Assembly: GCA_963808615.1 (NCBI GenBank)
Contig: CAWEGV010000013.1
Span: 62,001-126,000 of the forward strand
DNA: 64,000 nucleotides
Direction of reading: 5' to 3'
Source: Palsa-504 sp963808615
GTDB lineage: Bacteria; Actinomycetota; Actinomycetes; Streptosporangiales; Streptosporangiaceae
Shown: in pieces, positions 1 to 8,063 of the stretch
Layout of the letters: each line of letters opens with the position of its first letter
Numbering within the stretch: the first letter of the stretch is position 1
The notes under the pieces: model-generated
Seen by the model: only the letters and a program-made list of their open reading frames with translations
Databases searched by the model: none
What the model was told of the DNA's origin: nothing
Translations under genes and position numbers: made by a program

Positions 1-523
1 TCAGCCGCAGGAACGCGTAGACGATCAGGCAGATGACGGCGGTCAGCCCGACGTAGAACCACCGGTAGCCGACCAGCGAGAGGTTCAGGGCGGTGCTCAG
101 CGGCTGGGGGATGATCGACAGCCCGGCCGGCCCGTTGAACAGGCCCACGTCACTGCTGACCACGGCGGTGGCGATCAGGGAGATGACCAGGAAGACCATC
201 GCCTGGTAGTCGCGGCGCAGCCGGCGCAGCGCGATCACGCCGGCCACCGCCGACAGCAGGCCGCCCGCGATCCCGCCGGCGATAACCGGGAGCGGGAACG
301 GCAGGTTCGCGCCGCCGATGTACTGCTGGAAACTGCCGGTGGCGGTGTCTGGCCCTAGGGTCAGCACGGCTGCGGTGTACGCGCCGGCGGACTGGTAGAT
401 GATGAAGGAGAAGTTCAGGATCCCGGTGTAGCCGTACTGCAGGTTCAGCCCCCAGCAGGCCATCACATCGACCCCGAGGTAGACCAGCACGGTAGAGAGG
501 TAGAACGACCACGCGAGGCTCAC
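1..523 (-). CDS. livM: Branched-chain amino acid-type ABC transporter permease LivM (3' end outside window)
   Basis: This is an inner-membrane permease subunit of a LIV/HAAT-family importer. The visible 174 residues begin MSLAWSFYLSTVLVYLG and contain the family segment GLNLQYGYTGILNFS, in which LivM proteins form an early membrane helix, followed by further hydrophobic helices. The gene runs off the left edge, so the C-terminal half is missing here. The GTG start overlaps the TGA stop of livH (GTGA), which implies translational coupling and fixes the start. An alternative reading frame over the same bases is Arg/Pro-rich and was discarded. The transported substrate cannot be read from the permease; it could be amino acids, amides or urea. 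Confidence 0.88.
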   Translation of the reverse strand, partial: MSLAWSFYLSTVLVYLGVDVMACWGLNLQYGYTGILNFSFIIYQSAGAYTAAVLTLGPDTATGSFQQYIGGANLPFPLPVIAGGIAGGLLSAVAGVIALRRLRRDYQAMVFLVISLIATAVVSSDVGLFNGPAGLSIIPQPLSTALNLSLVGYRWFYVGLTAVICLIVYAFLRL

Positions 524-1401
524 GCGGCGACCTCCTTCTGGCTGGCGACCTCGGCGAAGATTCCCTGCGGACGGAGCAGAAGCACCGCGATGAGCACACC
601 GAACGCCACGACATCCGTGTAGGTCGGATCGAAGTAGGTGGCCTCCAGCGCGCTGGCGAGCCCGACGACCAGCGCGCCCAGCATCGCCCCGTACGGCTGG
701 CCGACCCCGCCGAGCACCGCGGCGGCGATGACCGGGACCAGGAACGCCGAGCCGGTGGTGGAATCGAAGCTGCCCAGCTCGGTCACCAGCGCGACCCCGG
801 CCAGGCCGCACAGCAGCCCGGACAGCAGCCAGGCGCCGTCGATGACCCGGCGCGTCGGCACGCCGCAGTTGCGGGCCAGCTCGGGGTCGCTGGCCGTGGC
901 GCGCATGGCCTTGCCCAGCCGGGTATACCTGAGCAGGCCGTGCAACGCGGCCAGCGCGACGGCGGCGATCGCGATCACGATGAGCTGGCTGGTGGTGAAC
1001 ACCATGCCCAGCACGCGCACCGTGGCGCCGGCCGAGATGCCCGCGCTGGAAGACTCCGTCCCGAAGATCGCCTGCAGGCCGTTCTGCAGCATCAGGCTCA
1101 CCGCGATCGTGACGATGATCATCGTGAACAGCTTGGCCCCGCGGCGGATGAACGGCCGGTACAGGAACCGGTTCAGCAGGACGGAGAAGACGGCGCCGAA
1201 CAGGCCGCCGAACACCATTCCCCACCACGGGTTGAGCCCGGCCGAATAGGTCAGGTAGGCCACGAACGCCGCTGCGGTCATGACATCGCCGTAGGCCAGG
1301 TTGAGGATATTGGTCACCCCGAACTGGACGGTGAACCCGACTGCCGCCAGCGCCATCACCGCAGCGGTGACGATCCCGAAACCGATCGCGTGGAGGAACA
1401 T
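520..1401 (-). CDS. livH: Branched-chain amino acid-type ABC transporter permease LivH
   Basis: This 293-residue polytopic membrane protein is the second permease of a LIV/HAAT-type importer. It shows the LivH pattern: an N-terminal helix pair with VQFGVTNILNLAYGDVM, then YTRLGKAMRATASDPELARNCGV, the cytoplasmic EAA-like loop that docks with the ATPase, and a C-terminal GIFAEVASQKE end. The length is normal for the family (about 290). It lies between the binding-protein gene upstream and livM downstream, with which it overlaps by four bases. No ATPase genes are visible, so they probably lie beyond the left edge. Confidence 0.9.
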   Translation of the reverse strand: MFLHAIGFGIVTAAVMALAAVGFTVQFGVTNILNLAYGDVMTAAAFVAYLTYSAGLNPWWGMVFGGLFGAVFSVLLNRFLYRPFIRRGAKLFTMIIVTIAVSLMLQNGLQAIFGTESSSAGISAGATVRVLGMVFTTSQLIVIAIAAVALAALHGLLRYTRLGKAMRATASDPELARNCGVPTRRVIDGAWLLSGLLCGLAGVALVTELGSFDSTTGSAFLVPVIAAAVLGGVGQPYGAMLGALVVGLASALEATYFDPTYTDVVAFGVLIAVLLLRPQGIFAEVASQKEVAA

Positions 1402-1490
1402 GCTGTGGCTCCCTTCCGGGCGGGGGCCCCCTGCGGCGACGAGCTGACGCCCGGACCCCTGATGTGCGCTGGGGGCCCGGGCGCGGCCGC

Positions 1491-2840
1491 TTACTTGAGG
1501 TAGGGTGCGATGGTGGCGGGCGGGATATCGTCTACCAGGTTGTATTGCTGGTTGCTCGGCTGGTAGGTCGCGATCTCGAAGCCACCGGTCGAGTTGTGAT
1601 ACTGGTCCCAGATGATGGGCCCGGTGGCGCCGACGTAATCGATCTTCTTGCCCGCTTTGAGGTCCGCGAGTCCCTCCGCGTACGAATGCACCTGCGTCGT
1701 CCCTGTGGAGTCCGTGGTGACCGACTCGATGTACTTGTTATAGACGGCCGGGCTAGTGCTCTTAGCCGCGGCCGCGGCCAGCGCCATGACGGTGAGCCCG
1801 TCGTAGTCCACCATCGAGTAGGGGTCAGGGCTCCACTGTGACTTCGGCGTGGCCACCCCGGCCGAAGCCAGCATGGCCTTGTTGTACACGGTCCACCCGG
1901 CCCCCGACGCAGGGGCGTAGGGCTGCGCGGCCACGTAGTACTTAGTCAGCGCCGGTTTGCCGATCGCCGAGCCCACCGCGCTCGTCCACTGCGGCTCGAC
2001 CGTCCCGTCGGTGCCGATGACCGGGATCAGGTGACCCAGTTGCTGCAGCTCCTCCAGGAACGTCGCGTCGGCCTGCGGCGAGGCTTCGGTGAAGATGACC
2101 TGCGGCCTGGCCGCGATGAGCTGCTCGACCTCCGGCTGGTAGGAGCTCTGGCCCAGGGCGATCTTCTCGTTGATGACAATATTCCCGCCCAGGCCCTGAT
2201 AGGTCTTCACCAGCGTCGGCACGCTGCCCTGCGAGCTGATGTCGTTGCCGAACACCGCCGCGGCCCGGAGATAGCCCTTCTGCTTGGCGTACAGCGCCAT
2301 CGCGATGCCCTGAACGTCGTCCGCGGGGGTCATGCGCCAGAAATACTGCAGGGGGGTGTGGTCGAACGACGCCTCGCCGGTGTCGGCGAACATCGGGATC
2401 TTGGCCGCGTTGATCAGCGGAGCGGTCGCGTCCGCCTCATCCGAGCTCGGGCCGAGCACCCCGAACAGGTGCGACGTGGTCGCCAGCATCTTCGCCGCGC
2501 CGGTGACCGCGTCGGCCGGGTCGCCGCGGGTGTCCACGGCCTGGCAGGCCACCTTGTTGCCTAGCACGCCGCCTGCCGCGTTGACCGCGGTCGCCCCGGC
2601 CAGGCAGCCCGCCATCATCTCCGGCCCGAACGCCCCATCCGGGCCAGTGAACGGGTTGAACGCCGCGACCGTGAGAGTGGAATGCGTCACGGTTCCGGCT
2701 CCGGACGACGCGGACGAGCACGCCGCCACCGGCAAAACCACCAGGGCAGCAGCCGCCGCGACCAGCGTGCGAGAGCGGATCCGGCGGGATCTCCGAGAGG
2801 TCATCTGCGGATGCTCGCACTCCGTTCGTATATATGTCAA
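1491..2840 (-). CDS. ABC transporter substrate-binding lipoprotein (Peripla_BP_6 type)
   Basis: This is the extracellular binding protein of the LIV-type importer encoded just downstream. The N-terminus is basic (SRRSRRIRSR), then hydrophobic, then a lipobox-like VAAC, so it should be a membrane-anchored lipoprotein. The mature part follows the type I periplasmic-binding fold (HSTLTVAAFNPFTGPDG, ending near PATIAPYLK). A TTG start at 2840 has a strong GAGGAG ribosome site five bases upstream; an ATG at 2804 gives a more usual short signal peptide but has a weaker site. I favour the TTG. The gene is divergent from an IclR regulator across a shared 185-base promoter region with a conspicuous inverted repeat. 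Ligand unknown. Confidence 0.87.
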   Translation of the reverse strand: MTYIRTECEHPQMTSRRSRRIRSRTLVAAAAALVVLPVAACSSASSGAGTVTHSTLTVAAFNPFTGPDGAFGPEMMAGCLAGATAVNAAGGVLGNKVACQAVDTRGDPADAVTGAAKMLATTSHLFGVLGPSSDEADATAPLINAAKIPMFADTGEASFDHTPLQYFWRMTPADDVQGIAMALYAKQKGYLRAAAVFGNDISSQGSVPTLVKTYQGLGGNIVINEKIALGQSSYQPEVEQLIAARPQVIFTEASPQADATFLEELQQLGHLIPVIGTDGTVEPQWTSAVGSAIGKPALTKYYVAAQPYAPASGAGWTVYNKAMLASAGVATPKSQWSPDPYSMVDYDGLTVMALAAAAAKSTSPAVYNKYIESVTTDSTGTTQVHSYAEGLADLKAGKKIDYVGATGPIIWDQYHNSTGGFEIATYQPSNQQYNLVDDIPPATIAPYLK

Positions 2841-2882
2841 GGTTTCTCCTCAAATGAGACCGACTGTTGCATATATGAACGG
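2822..2882. promoter_or_regulatory. Inverted repeat in the divergent promoter, candidate IclR operator
   Basis: The left arm at 2822-2840 (CCGTTCGTATATATGTCAA) and the right arm at 2867-2882 (TTGCATATATGAACGG) are reverse complements apart from small indels. They are separated by 26 bases and lie in unusually AT-rich DNA between the importer gene and the iclR-type gene. The left arm overlaps the translation start of the binding protein, so a regulator bound there could block it. Assignment to the neighbouring IclR protein is inferred from position only. Confidence 0.5.
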
Positions 2883-3025
2883 GCTCTGCCAGACTCGTTA
2901 TCCGGGTCCGCTCGCACGCCTGACAGGGTAAACCCCAGGAGTCAGGCGACGAACCCCCGGTTCGTCCGATATGTCCCGTGGGCACGCCGGATTAGCCATC
3001 CGCGCAATCGCGGAAACGGAGCGTC

Positions 3026-3823
3026 ATGAGCACCTCGGTCGTCAGGGCGGCGCGAATCCTCGACCGGCTGGCACATAGCCAGGCGCCGATGACGCTCGCC
3101 GAGATCGCCAGCGAGCTCGACATACCCAAGAGCACCGCCTACACCATCCTGCGCGACCTGGCCAGCGAATCCTTCGTGACCGTGTCCTCGCCGCCTGCTT
3201 ACTCGATCGGCCTTAAGGCATTCGAGGTCGGCTCGGCGCACCTGCGGGCCTCCGGCACCGCTGGCGCCATAGCACCCGAACTCGCCCGCCTGACCCGCGC
3301 ACTGAACATCACCTCGCACTACGCGGTCCTCGACGGCACCGAAGTCCTCTACCTGTGCAAGGAGGACCCGCCCACGCTGGGGATCCAGCTCGCGAGCGCG
3401 ATCGGCGCCCGCCTCCCGTCCCACCTGGCCGCCGTGGGCAAGGCCTGCCTCGCCTGGCTCGAGGCCGACTGCCTGCCCGGCCACGTCGAACTGGCCACCC
3501 GCGGAGCCGGCGGGCAGACGATCTCCCTGCCCGACCTCACCGCCGAACTCGCCCAGATCCGCGTGCAAGGCTTCGCCACCGACGATGCCGCTGCCGCCGC
3601 CGGCATCCAGTGCGTCGCCGCACCCGTATTCGGCCTCACCGGGCTCAAAGGCGCCATCGGCGTGAGCCTCCTGCGCGGCTCCGCCGCCTCCCTCGACCCG
3701 GTTGCCGACGACGTCAAGACGGCCGCCGCCCGCGCCACCATCGCGCTCGGCGGGACCACACCCAACCGCTATGTCCTCCCGCGCAACGACCACGCCGGTC
3801 AAACGAGCGTGGCCCGCCAGTAG
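3026..3823 (+). CDS. IclR-family transcriptional regulator
   Basis: This 265-residue protein has the standard IclR layout. An N-terminal winged helix (residues about 1-60; VRAARILDRLAHSQAPMTLA then SELDIPKSTAYTILRDL) is followed by an effector-binding domain (about 80-245) with the family segments LPSHLAAVGKACLAWL and GFATDDAAAAAGIQCVAAPVF. It starts at an ATG preceded by ACGGAG. IclR proteins usually bind small acids or sugars and control the adjacent, divergent gene; here that is the importer at 1-2840. The tail (about residues 245-265) is a low-complexity extension. Confidence 0.9.
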   Translation: MSTSVVRAARILDRLAHSQAPMTLAEIASELDIPKSTAYTILRDLASESFVTVSSPPAYSIGLKAFEVGSAHLRASGTAGAIAPELARLTRALNITSHYAVLDGTEVLYLCKEDPPTLGIQLASAIGARLPSHLAAVGKACLAWLEADCLPGHVELATRGAGGQTISLPDLTAELAQIRVQGFATDDAAAAAGIQCVAAPVFGLTGLKGAIGVSLLRGSAASLDPVADDVKTAAARATIALGGTTPNRYVLPRNDHAGQTSVARQ

Positions 3824-3851
3824 TTTCCGACTACCTCGACGGATTCGGCCG

Positions 3852-4019
3852 TCACGGCGGCAAGCCCCGCACCGGGTCGGCACTGGAACGCTTCCGCTGC
3901 CAGGTAGTGGTGAGCTCGCCCCACTCGAAGGGGTTATCACCCAGCACGAACGCGTCGCGGTTCTCAGCGGCGGCCTGGCGGGCGTTCTCCCGTACATTGG
4001 GCGGATTGGGTTGACCGAG
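3852..4019 (-). pseudogene. Possible C-terminal gene remnant, family not recognised
   Basis: An open minus-strand reading frame of about 55 codons ends at a TGA at 3852-3854. It reads like real protein: RENARQAAAENRDAFVLGDN, then PFEWGELTTTWQRKR. Codon use is typical of the window, but there is no start codon or ribosome site, and the upstream frame quickly becomes non-protein-like. The simplest reading is the surviving 3' end of a gene whose front part was lost in the same degenerate patch that holds the remnant at 4047-4270. I cannot name the family. Confidence 0.3.
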
Positions 4020-4046
4020 GGTTATATATGACGCACAATCCTCGCC

Positions 4047-4270
4047 ATGGGTGATGGAGCTTCCGTGGCGACCGGGCAGGCAGACGGCGCGGCGGGGCCA
4101 GCGGCCGAAGCGCCGGGGCCGGATCTTCTGCGCGGGAGATCCTGATTCCTGGTGGGCACGGCGCGGCCTTTGCCGCCCGGGCGGCCCAGCTGGTGGAGAT
4201 CGTTGACCTGGAGGGGCACCCGAGCCCGCTCATGATCCGCATCCTCGAACCGTCGGGAGCTCCCTCATGA
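4047..4270 (+). pseudogene. Truncated and frameshifted DUF1989-like (urea carboxylase-associated) gene
   Basis: An ATG at 4047 opens a plausible N-terminus (MGDGASVATGQADG). The similarity then continues one frame over, as EILIPGGHGAAFAARAAQLV followed by EIVDLEG, which resembles the start of DUF1989 proteins. Adding one G to the GGG run at 4134-4136 joins the two parts into one 74-codon frame. The frame ends in a TGA that overlaps the ATG of the Rid gene (ATGA), the usual mark of coupled genes. Family members are about 200 residues or more, so most of the domain is missing even after frame correction. The family call rests on a short segment. Confidence 0.42.
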
Positions 4271-4662
4271 GGCGGATCCGGCTGGCCGGGCAGCTGGCGG
4301 AGCCCCTCGGCCACTACACCGACGGGGTGGAGGCGGGCGGGTTCCTCTACGTCGCGGGCATGCTGGCGCTCGACGCCAACGGAGACCTCGTGGGCGCCGG
4401 CGACGTGATCAGGCAAGCGGAACAGGTGCTTGACAACGTAGGTGACGTCTTGCGGGCCGGCGGTGCCACCTTCGACGACGTTGTGCGGGTCGGGGTGTAC
4501 CTGCTGAACATGGCCGACCGGCCGGCCGTCAACACGGTGCGCCGCCGCTACTTCGGCGATGCCCGGCCTGCGGCGGTGGCGGTGGAGGTCAGCGCGCTCG
4601 CCATCCCAGATGCATTGGTAGAAATCGAGGCTGTCGCGCTGCTGCCCCGCCGGGACGCCTGA
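4267..4662 (+). CDS. Rid-family (YjgF/YER057c/UK114) protein without the catalytic arginine
   Basis: This 131-residue protein has the Rid fold signature: GGFLYVAGMLALDANGDLVG, then QAEQVLDNVGDVLRAGGATF and a C-terminal VEIEAVALLP. RidA enamine/imine deaminases carry a key arginine in a P-x-R-S-C-V-like segment near position 105; here the aligned segment is RPAAVAVEV, with alanine at that place. It is therefore more likely a Rid4-7-type member of unknown activity than a true RidA. It starts within the stop codon of the DUF1989-like remnant, so the two once formed a unit. The length is normal for the family. Confidence 0.85.
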   Translation: MRRIRLAGQLAEPLGHYTDGVEAGGFLYVAGMLALDANGDLVGAGDVIRQAEQVLDNVGDVLRAGGATFDDVVRVGVYLLNMADRPAVNTVRRRYFGDARPAAVAVEVSALAIPDALVEIEAVALLPRRDA

Positions 4663-5061
4663 CCACCCTGATGCTGCGGCCACGGGGCTCATACGTCAGC
4701 AAGAGTGACATGGTCACCGACGTACTCTGGGCATCGGCGGTCTGTCGCAAGGCTTCCTCTCGGGTCGGCTGAGCCCTTCGGCGGCGCGCGACGATGCTCC
4801 TGGCCGGGATCGCCGCGGGCGGGCGCCGTCATCGTGGGCCTGACGAGATCACACGAGGTCGGCTGGGGCATTACGACACAGCACCCAAGCGGGGCGGGAC
4901 CTGCAACCCGTGGCACTCCTCGGGAAAGGGCAGGCCGAACAGGCGAGCTTGCCCGTCTTGGCCAGGGTCGTCCCCCGGGATAGCACCTACCGCTGCAAAC
5001 CGGTATCGGCGGCGGTAATCTAACGGGGGTTGACCTACCCATATATATAGAGAGCGAGGCC
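4663..5061. other. Non-coding stretch before the FHA gene
   Basis: I find no convincing gene in these 399 bases on either strand; the short open frames are Arg/Pro-rich and lack ribosome sites. The last 30 bases turn AT-rich (TACCCATATATATAGAGAG, followed by the ATG of the FHA gene) and probably carry that gene's promoter and leader, though no spaced -35/-10 pair is clear. Confidence 0.5.
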
Positions 5062-5679
5062 ATGGCCAGCCTTAGCTGCCCCGATTGCGGCGTCAAGGTG
5101 CAGCCGGAGGATCTGATCTGCTTCCGGTGCGGCGCCAACCTGCCGCACGCCAGCGGACCCGAGGATGACGTCCTGACCCCGACCATTTCGCAGAAGTTCA
5201 TCGCGGCGGGCGTCGACCCGTCGGCCACCTGCCCGTCCTGCGGCGCTCCGGTCTACGACGCGGCCGACGTGATCTGCTCCAACTGCGGCGACCCGCTGCC
5301 GACCGGCCATCGCCGGCGCATCTCGCCCGTCGTCATGAGGATCACGTTCCCCACCGGCAACGTGGACATCCCGGCGGGGACCTCGGTCATGCTGGGCCGG
5401 GACCCGGCCGAGTCGCTGGTCGCCGCGGCGTTCGCGCACTTCGACAACGTATCCAGGCGGCACGCCACGGTCCAGGTGGATGACTCGGGGCACGCCACGA
5501 TCAGGGACGAGAACTCCACCAACGGCACTTACGTGAACGACGACCGGGTACTGCCCGGCGCCGAGGTCCGCCTGGTCGACGGGGACCGGGTGCGGCTGGC
5601 CGCGGACGTGACGGGGGACGTGTCCCTGCCCCAGGGCGAGCCTGATCCCTCCGGGCTCAGCAGGAACGGCATCGTCTGA
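5062..5679 (+). CDS. Double zinc-ribbon and FHA-domain protein
   Basis: This 205-residue cytosolic protein starts with two CxxC...CxxC zinc ribbons (CPDCGVKVQPEDLICFRCG at about residues 6-24, CPSCG...CSNCG at about 56-76). An FHA domain follows (about 95-185) with the phosphothreonine-binding landmarks GRD, SRRHA and NSTNGTYVN. FHA modules bind pThr on partners of Ser/Thr kinases, so this is probably an adaptor or kinase substrate. The arrangement is a common actinobacterial one. The gene has its own upstream gap and no clear operon partner; the next gene starts 82 bases on. Confidence 0.88.
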   Translation: MASLSCPDCGVKVQPEDLICFRCGANLPHASGPEDDVLTPTISQKFIAAGVDPSATCPSCGAPVYDAADVICSNCGDPLPTGHRRRISPVVMRITFPTGNVDIPAGTSVMLGRDPAESLVAAAFAHFDNVSRRHATVQVDDSGHATIRDENSTNGTYVNDDRVLPGAEVRLVDGDRVRLAADVTGDVSLPQGEPDPSGLSRNGIV

Positions 5680-5761
5680 CCCGCCGGGAACTAAACGGCG
5701 CACCCCTCCGGTTGTTACCTGTAGTTCGCAGGGTGATCACCTGAGGTTCCGGGGGCCGATC

Positions 5762-6598
5762 GTGCCACACGTGATGCTGTCCTGGCAGTACGCGCTGGCC
5801 AGCGCGATCTTCCTGGCCGTGGTCACGGCCGTCTTGCGCTGGCTCCGGCGCGGCGGGGTGTGGGCCGGAGTGGCCTTCGAGGCCGCCCTGCTGTTCGGCC
5901 TGTACGGGCTGTGGCAGTTCGCCGGGTCGTTCACCGTGATGAGCCCGGACGGCGCGAGGCCGCGGGCCCGGTGGCTGTGGCACGCGGAGCGCCTGCTGCA
6001 CCTGCCCAGCGAGACCGCCGTGCAGCGGCTGTTCCTGCCGCATCCGCTGGTCGTGCAGGCGTTCAACCTGTACTACGACATCCTGCACTTCCCGGTGCTG
6101 GGCGCCTGCCTGGTCTGGCTGTACGCCCGGCACCGGGACCGGTACCCGCAGATCAGGACCACCATCGTCCTGTTCACCGGAGTCAGCCTGCTCATCCAGT
6201 TCATCCCGGTGGCCCCGCCGCGGCTGCTGCCGGGCACCGGACTGGCCGACACCGCCGTGCGGTACGGCCAGTCGGTGTACTCCTGGCACGGCGGCTTCGA
6301 CGCGGACGAGCTGTCGGCCATGCCGTCGGTGCATGTCGGCTGGGCGCTGATCGTGGCCATCGCGGTGATCACGGCGTCGCGGAGCCGGTGGCGGTGGCTG
6401 GCCGCCGGCTACCCGCTGCTCACGCTGCTCGTAGTGGTGGTGACGGCGAACCACTTCTGGCTGGACGGGATCGCGGCGGGACTGCTGGTGGTCCTGGTGC
6501 TGGCGGTGCAACGCCTGGTACGCGGGATACGTTCTGGTAAATCTTCCGAAGGCGACCAGGTCACACCTGTGCGGCAGGAAATGTCCGTGCGATCATGA
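5762..6598 (+). CDS. PAP2-superfamily integral membrane phosphatase/phosphotransferase
   Basis: This is a 278-residue protein with about six membrane helices. Motif C2 appears as AMPSVHVGWAL and motif C3 as TANHFWLDGIAAG, with the two histidines and the aspartate used in PAP2 catalysis. The spacing resembles the PAP2_3 subgroup (inositol phosphorylceramide synthase or phosphatidic-acid phosphatase-like). Likely substrates are lipid phosphates or polyprenyl phosphates at the outer face of the membrane, but the exact one is unknown. A GTG at 5762 is used here; an in-frame ATG at 5774 is an alternative. The stop overlaps the start of the truncated permease by four bases (ATGA). Confidence 0.83.
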   Translation: MPHVMLSWQYALASAIFLAVVTAVLRWLRRGGVWAGVAFEAALLFGLYGLWQFAGSFTVMSPDGARPRARWLWHAERLLHLPSETAVQRLFLPHPLVVQAFNLYYDILHFPVLGACLVWLYARHRDRYPQIRTTIVLFTGVSLLIQFIPVAPPRLLPGTGLADTAVRYGQSVYSWHGGFDADELSAMPSVHVGWALIVAIAVITASRSRWRWLAAGYPLLTLLVVVVTANHFWLDGIAAGLLVVLVLAVQRLVRGIRSGKSSEGDQVTPVRQEMSVRS

Positions 6599-6990
6599 CG
6601 CCATGGCGCAGGGACGAAACGGCCTCGGGGTCAGCAGCGGTGGGCCTGCGCCGCGACGCGATCGGCCTGCGCGAGGTGCTATTCCAGTCGATCACCGACA
6701 TGGCCCCCGGCGCCGCCATCGCGGCCTCCATCCCGGCCGGGGCCGGGCTAGCCGGCGGGGCGCTGCCGCTTTCGGTCATCTTCGCCCTGGTCGCGTGCCT
6801 GCTCGGCGCGTGGTGCATCGGCCAGCTGGCCCGGGAGATGCCCGCCGCCGGATCACTGGCCACCTACGCGGCCCGCGGCCTGCACCCCGCCGCCGGCTTC
6901 CTGGTGGCCTGGGGCTACGTCCTCGTGGGCTGGCTGATCCCGCCGCTGGTGCTGCTCGTGCACCTGGACGAACCTGGAGGAAATGACTGA
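6595..6990 (+). pseudogene. APC-family amino acid permease, N-terminal fragment only
   Basis: The 131 codons match the first three helices of an amino acid-polyamine permease: LREVLFQSITDMAPGAAIAA, AGGALPLSVIFALVACLLGA and the helix GFLVAWGYVLVGWLIPPLVL. Such permeases normally have about 450-500 residues and 12 helices. Here the frame ends abruptly after a foreign tail (HLDEPGGND) whose last bases are the ribosome site of the next gene. About 350 codons appear to have been deleted cleanly, leaving both flanks in good order. TGATG links it to the amidase gene, so the intact ancestor probably imported the substrate or product of that enzyme. The fragment is unlikely to transport. Confidence 0.72.
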
Positions 6991-8003
6991 TGGGCGAGCT
7001 GCAGGTCGTCTCGTTCCGGCCCGAGCCTGACCAGTACGCCTGGACCTTCGGCGGCGCGGCCCCGGCCATGCGGATCCGGACGCCCGCGGTGCTCGAGGTG
7101 TACACCGAGGACTGCTTCGCGGGCCGGGTGCAGAGCGAGCAGGACCTGGTCTCGCGGGTGTGCGAGTTCCCCTTCCTCAACCCGCAGACCGGGCCGTTCT
7201 ACATCGAGGGCGCCGCGCCGGGTGACACGGTGGCGGTGCACTTCGTGTCGATCGAGCCGGCCAGGTCCTGGGCGGCGTCGACCACCGTGCCGCTGTTCGG
7301 CGCGCTGACCGCGACGCACCTGACCGCGCTGCTGCACGAGCCGCTGCCCGAGGTGGTGTGGCTGTGGCAGCTCGACGCCACCGCCCGGACCTGCCGGTTC
7401 ACCGCGCGGCACAGCTCGTTCGAGGCGGACCTGCCGATGGACCCGATGCACGGCACGGTGGGCGTGGCACCGGCCAACCTGGAGGTGCGCAGCGCGCTGG
7501 TGCCGGACGCGTTCGGCGGGAACATGGACACGCCGGAGATGCGCGCCGGGGTGACCTGCTACCTCGGCGTCAACGTCGACGGGGCGCTGCTGTCCCTGGG
7601 CGACGGGCACGCCCGCCAGGGCGAGGGCGAGACCTGCGGGGTGGCCGTGGAGTGCGCGATGAACACGGTCCTGATCGTGGACCTCATCAAGGGCGTGCCC
7701 TGCCCGTGGCCGCGGCTGGAATCCGATACGCACATCATGTCGGCCGGATCGGCGCGGCCGCTGGAGGACGCGTTCCGCATCGCCCAGCACGACATGGTGA
7801 CCTGGGTCGCCGAGCTGTGCGGCCTGGACCCGCTGGACGCCTACCAGCTGGTCACCCAGGCGGTGGAGTCTCCCCTGGCCAACGTCTGCGACACCAACTA
7901 CACCTCGATCGCCAAGATCCCCAAGCGCTACCTCGGGCCGCGCGCGCCGATGGAGGACACGCACGACCGCCTGCGCGACCTGGCCCGCGAGTACCGCGGC
8001 TAG
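6990..8003 (+). CDS. Acetamidase/formamidase family amidohydrolase
   Basis: This 337-residue protein belongs to the FmdA/AmdA family, which hydrolyses formamide, acetamide or related short amides to ammonia and the acid. Family features seen are the N-terminal beta-rich part with AVLEVYTEDCFAGR, the segment NPQTGPFYIEGAAPGDTVAV, a central NMDTPEMRAGVTCYLGVNVD and the acidic/His segment LGDGHARQGEGE. The ATG has a GGAGG ribosome site at good spacing and overlaps the stop of the permease remnant (TGATG). The length is slightly above 300, as usual. Probable role: nitrogen scavenging. Confidence 0.88.
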   Translation: MGELQVVSFRPEPDQYAWTFGGAAPAMRIRTPAVLEVYTEDCFAGRVQSEQDLVSRVCEFPFLNPQTGPFYIEGAAPGDTVAVHFVSIEPARSWAASTTVPLFGALTATHLTALLHEPLPEVVWLWQLDATARTCRFTARHSSFEADLPMDPMHGTVGVAPANLEVRSALVPDAFGGNMDTPEMRAGVTCYLGVNVDGALLSLGDGHARQGEGETCGVAVECAMNTVLIVDLIKGVPCPWPRLESDTHIMSAGSARPLEDAFRIAQHDMVTWVAELCGLDPLDAYQLVTQAVESPLANVCDTNYTSIAKIPKRYLGPRAPMEDTHDRLRDLAREYRG

Positions 8004-8042
8004 CCGCGGGAGGCGGCGCATGCCGGTGCGCGCCGCCGCGGC
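8003..8042. terminator. GC-rich stem-loop between convergent genes, candidate bidirectional terminator
   Basis: GCCGCGGGAGGCGGCGC at 8003-8019 pairs with GCGCGCCGCCGCGGC at 8028-8042 across an eight-base loop, with a small bulge. It sits just past the amidase stop and before the end of the opposing aldo/keto reductase gene. There is no T-run, but that is common for actinobacterial terminators. Confidence 0.45.
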
Positions 8043-8063
8043 AGTCCAGGGGCCGCTCCGGGT

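Noticed and set aside
2835..2840. TTGACA as a -35 promoter box for the binding-protein gene
   Set aside because: It coincides with a TTG start that has a good ribosome site upstream, and no -10 box follows at 17 bases.
4705..4983. Open frame of 92 codons before the FHA gene
   Set aside because: Arg/Gly-rich, no start context or family; likely chance.
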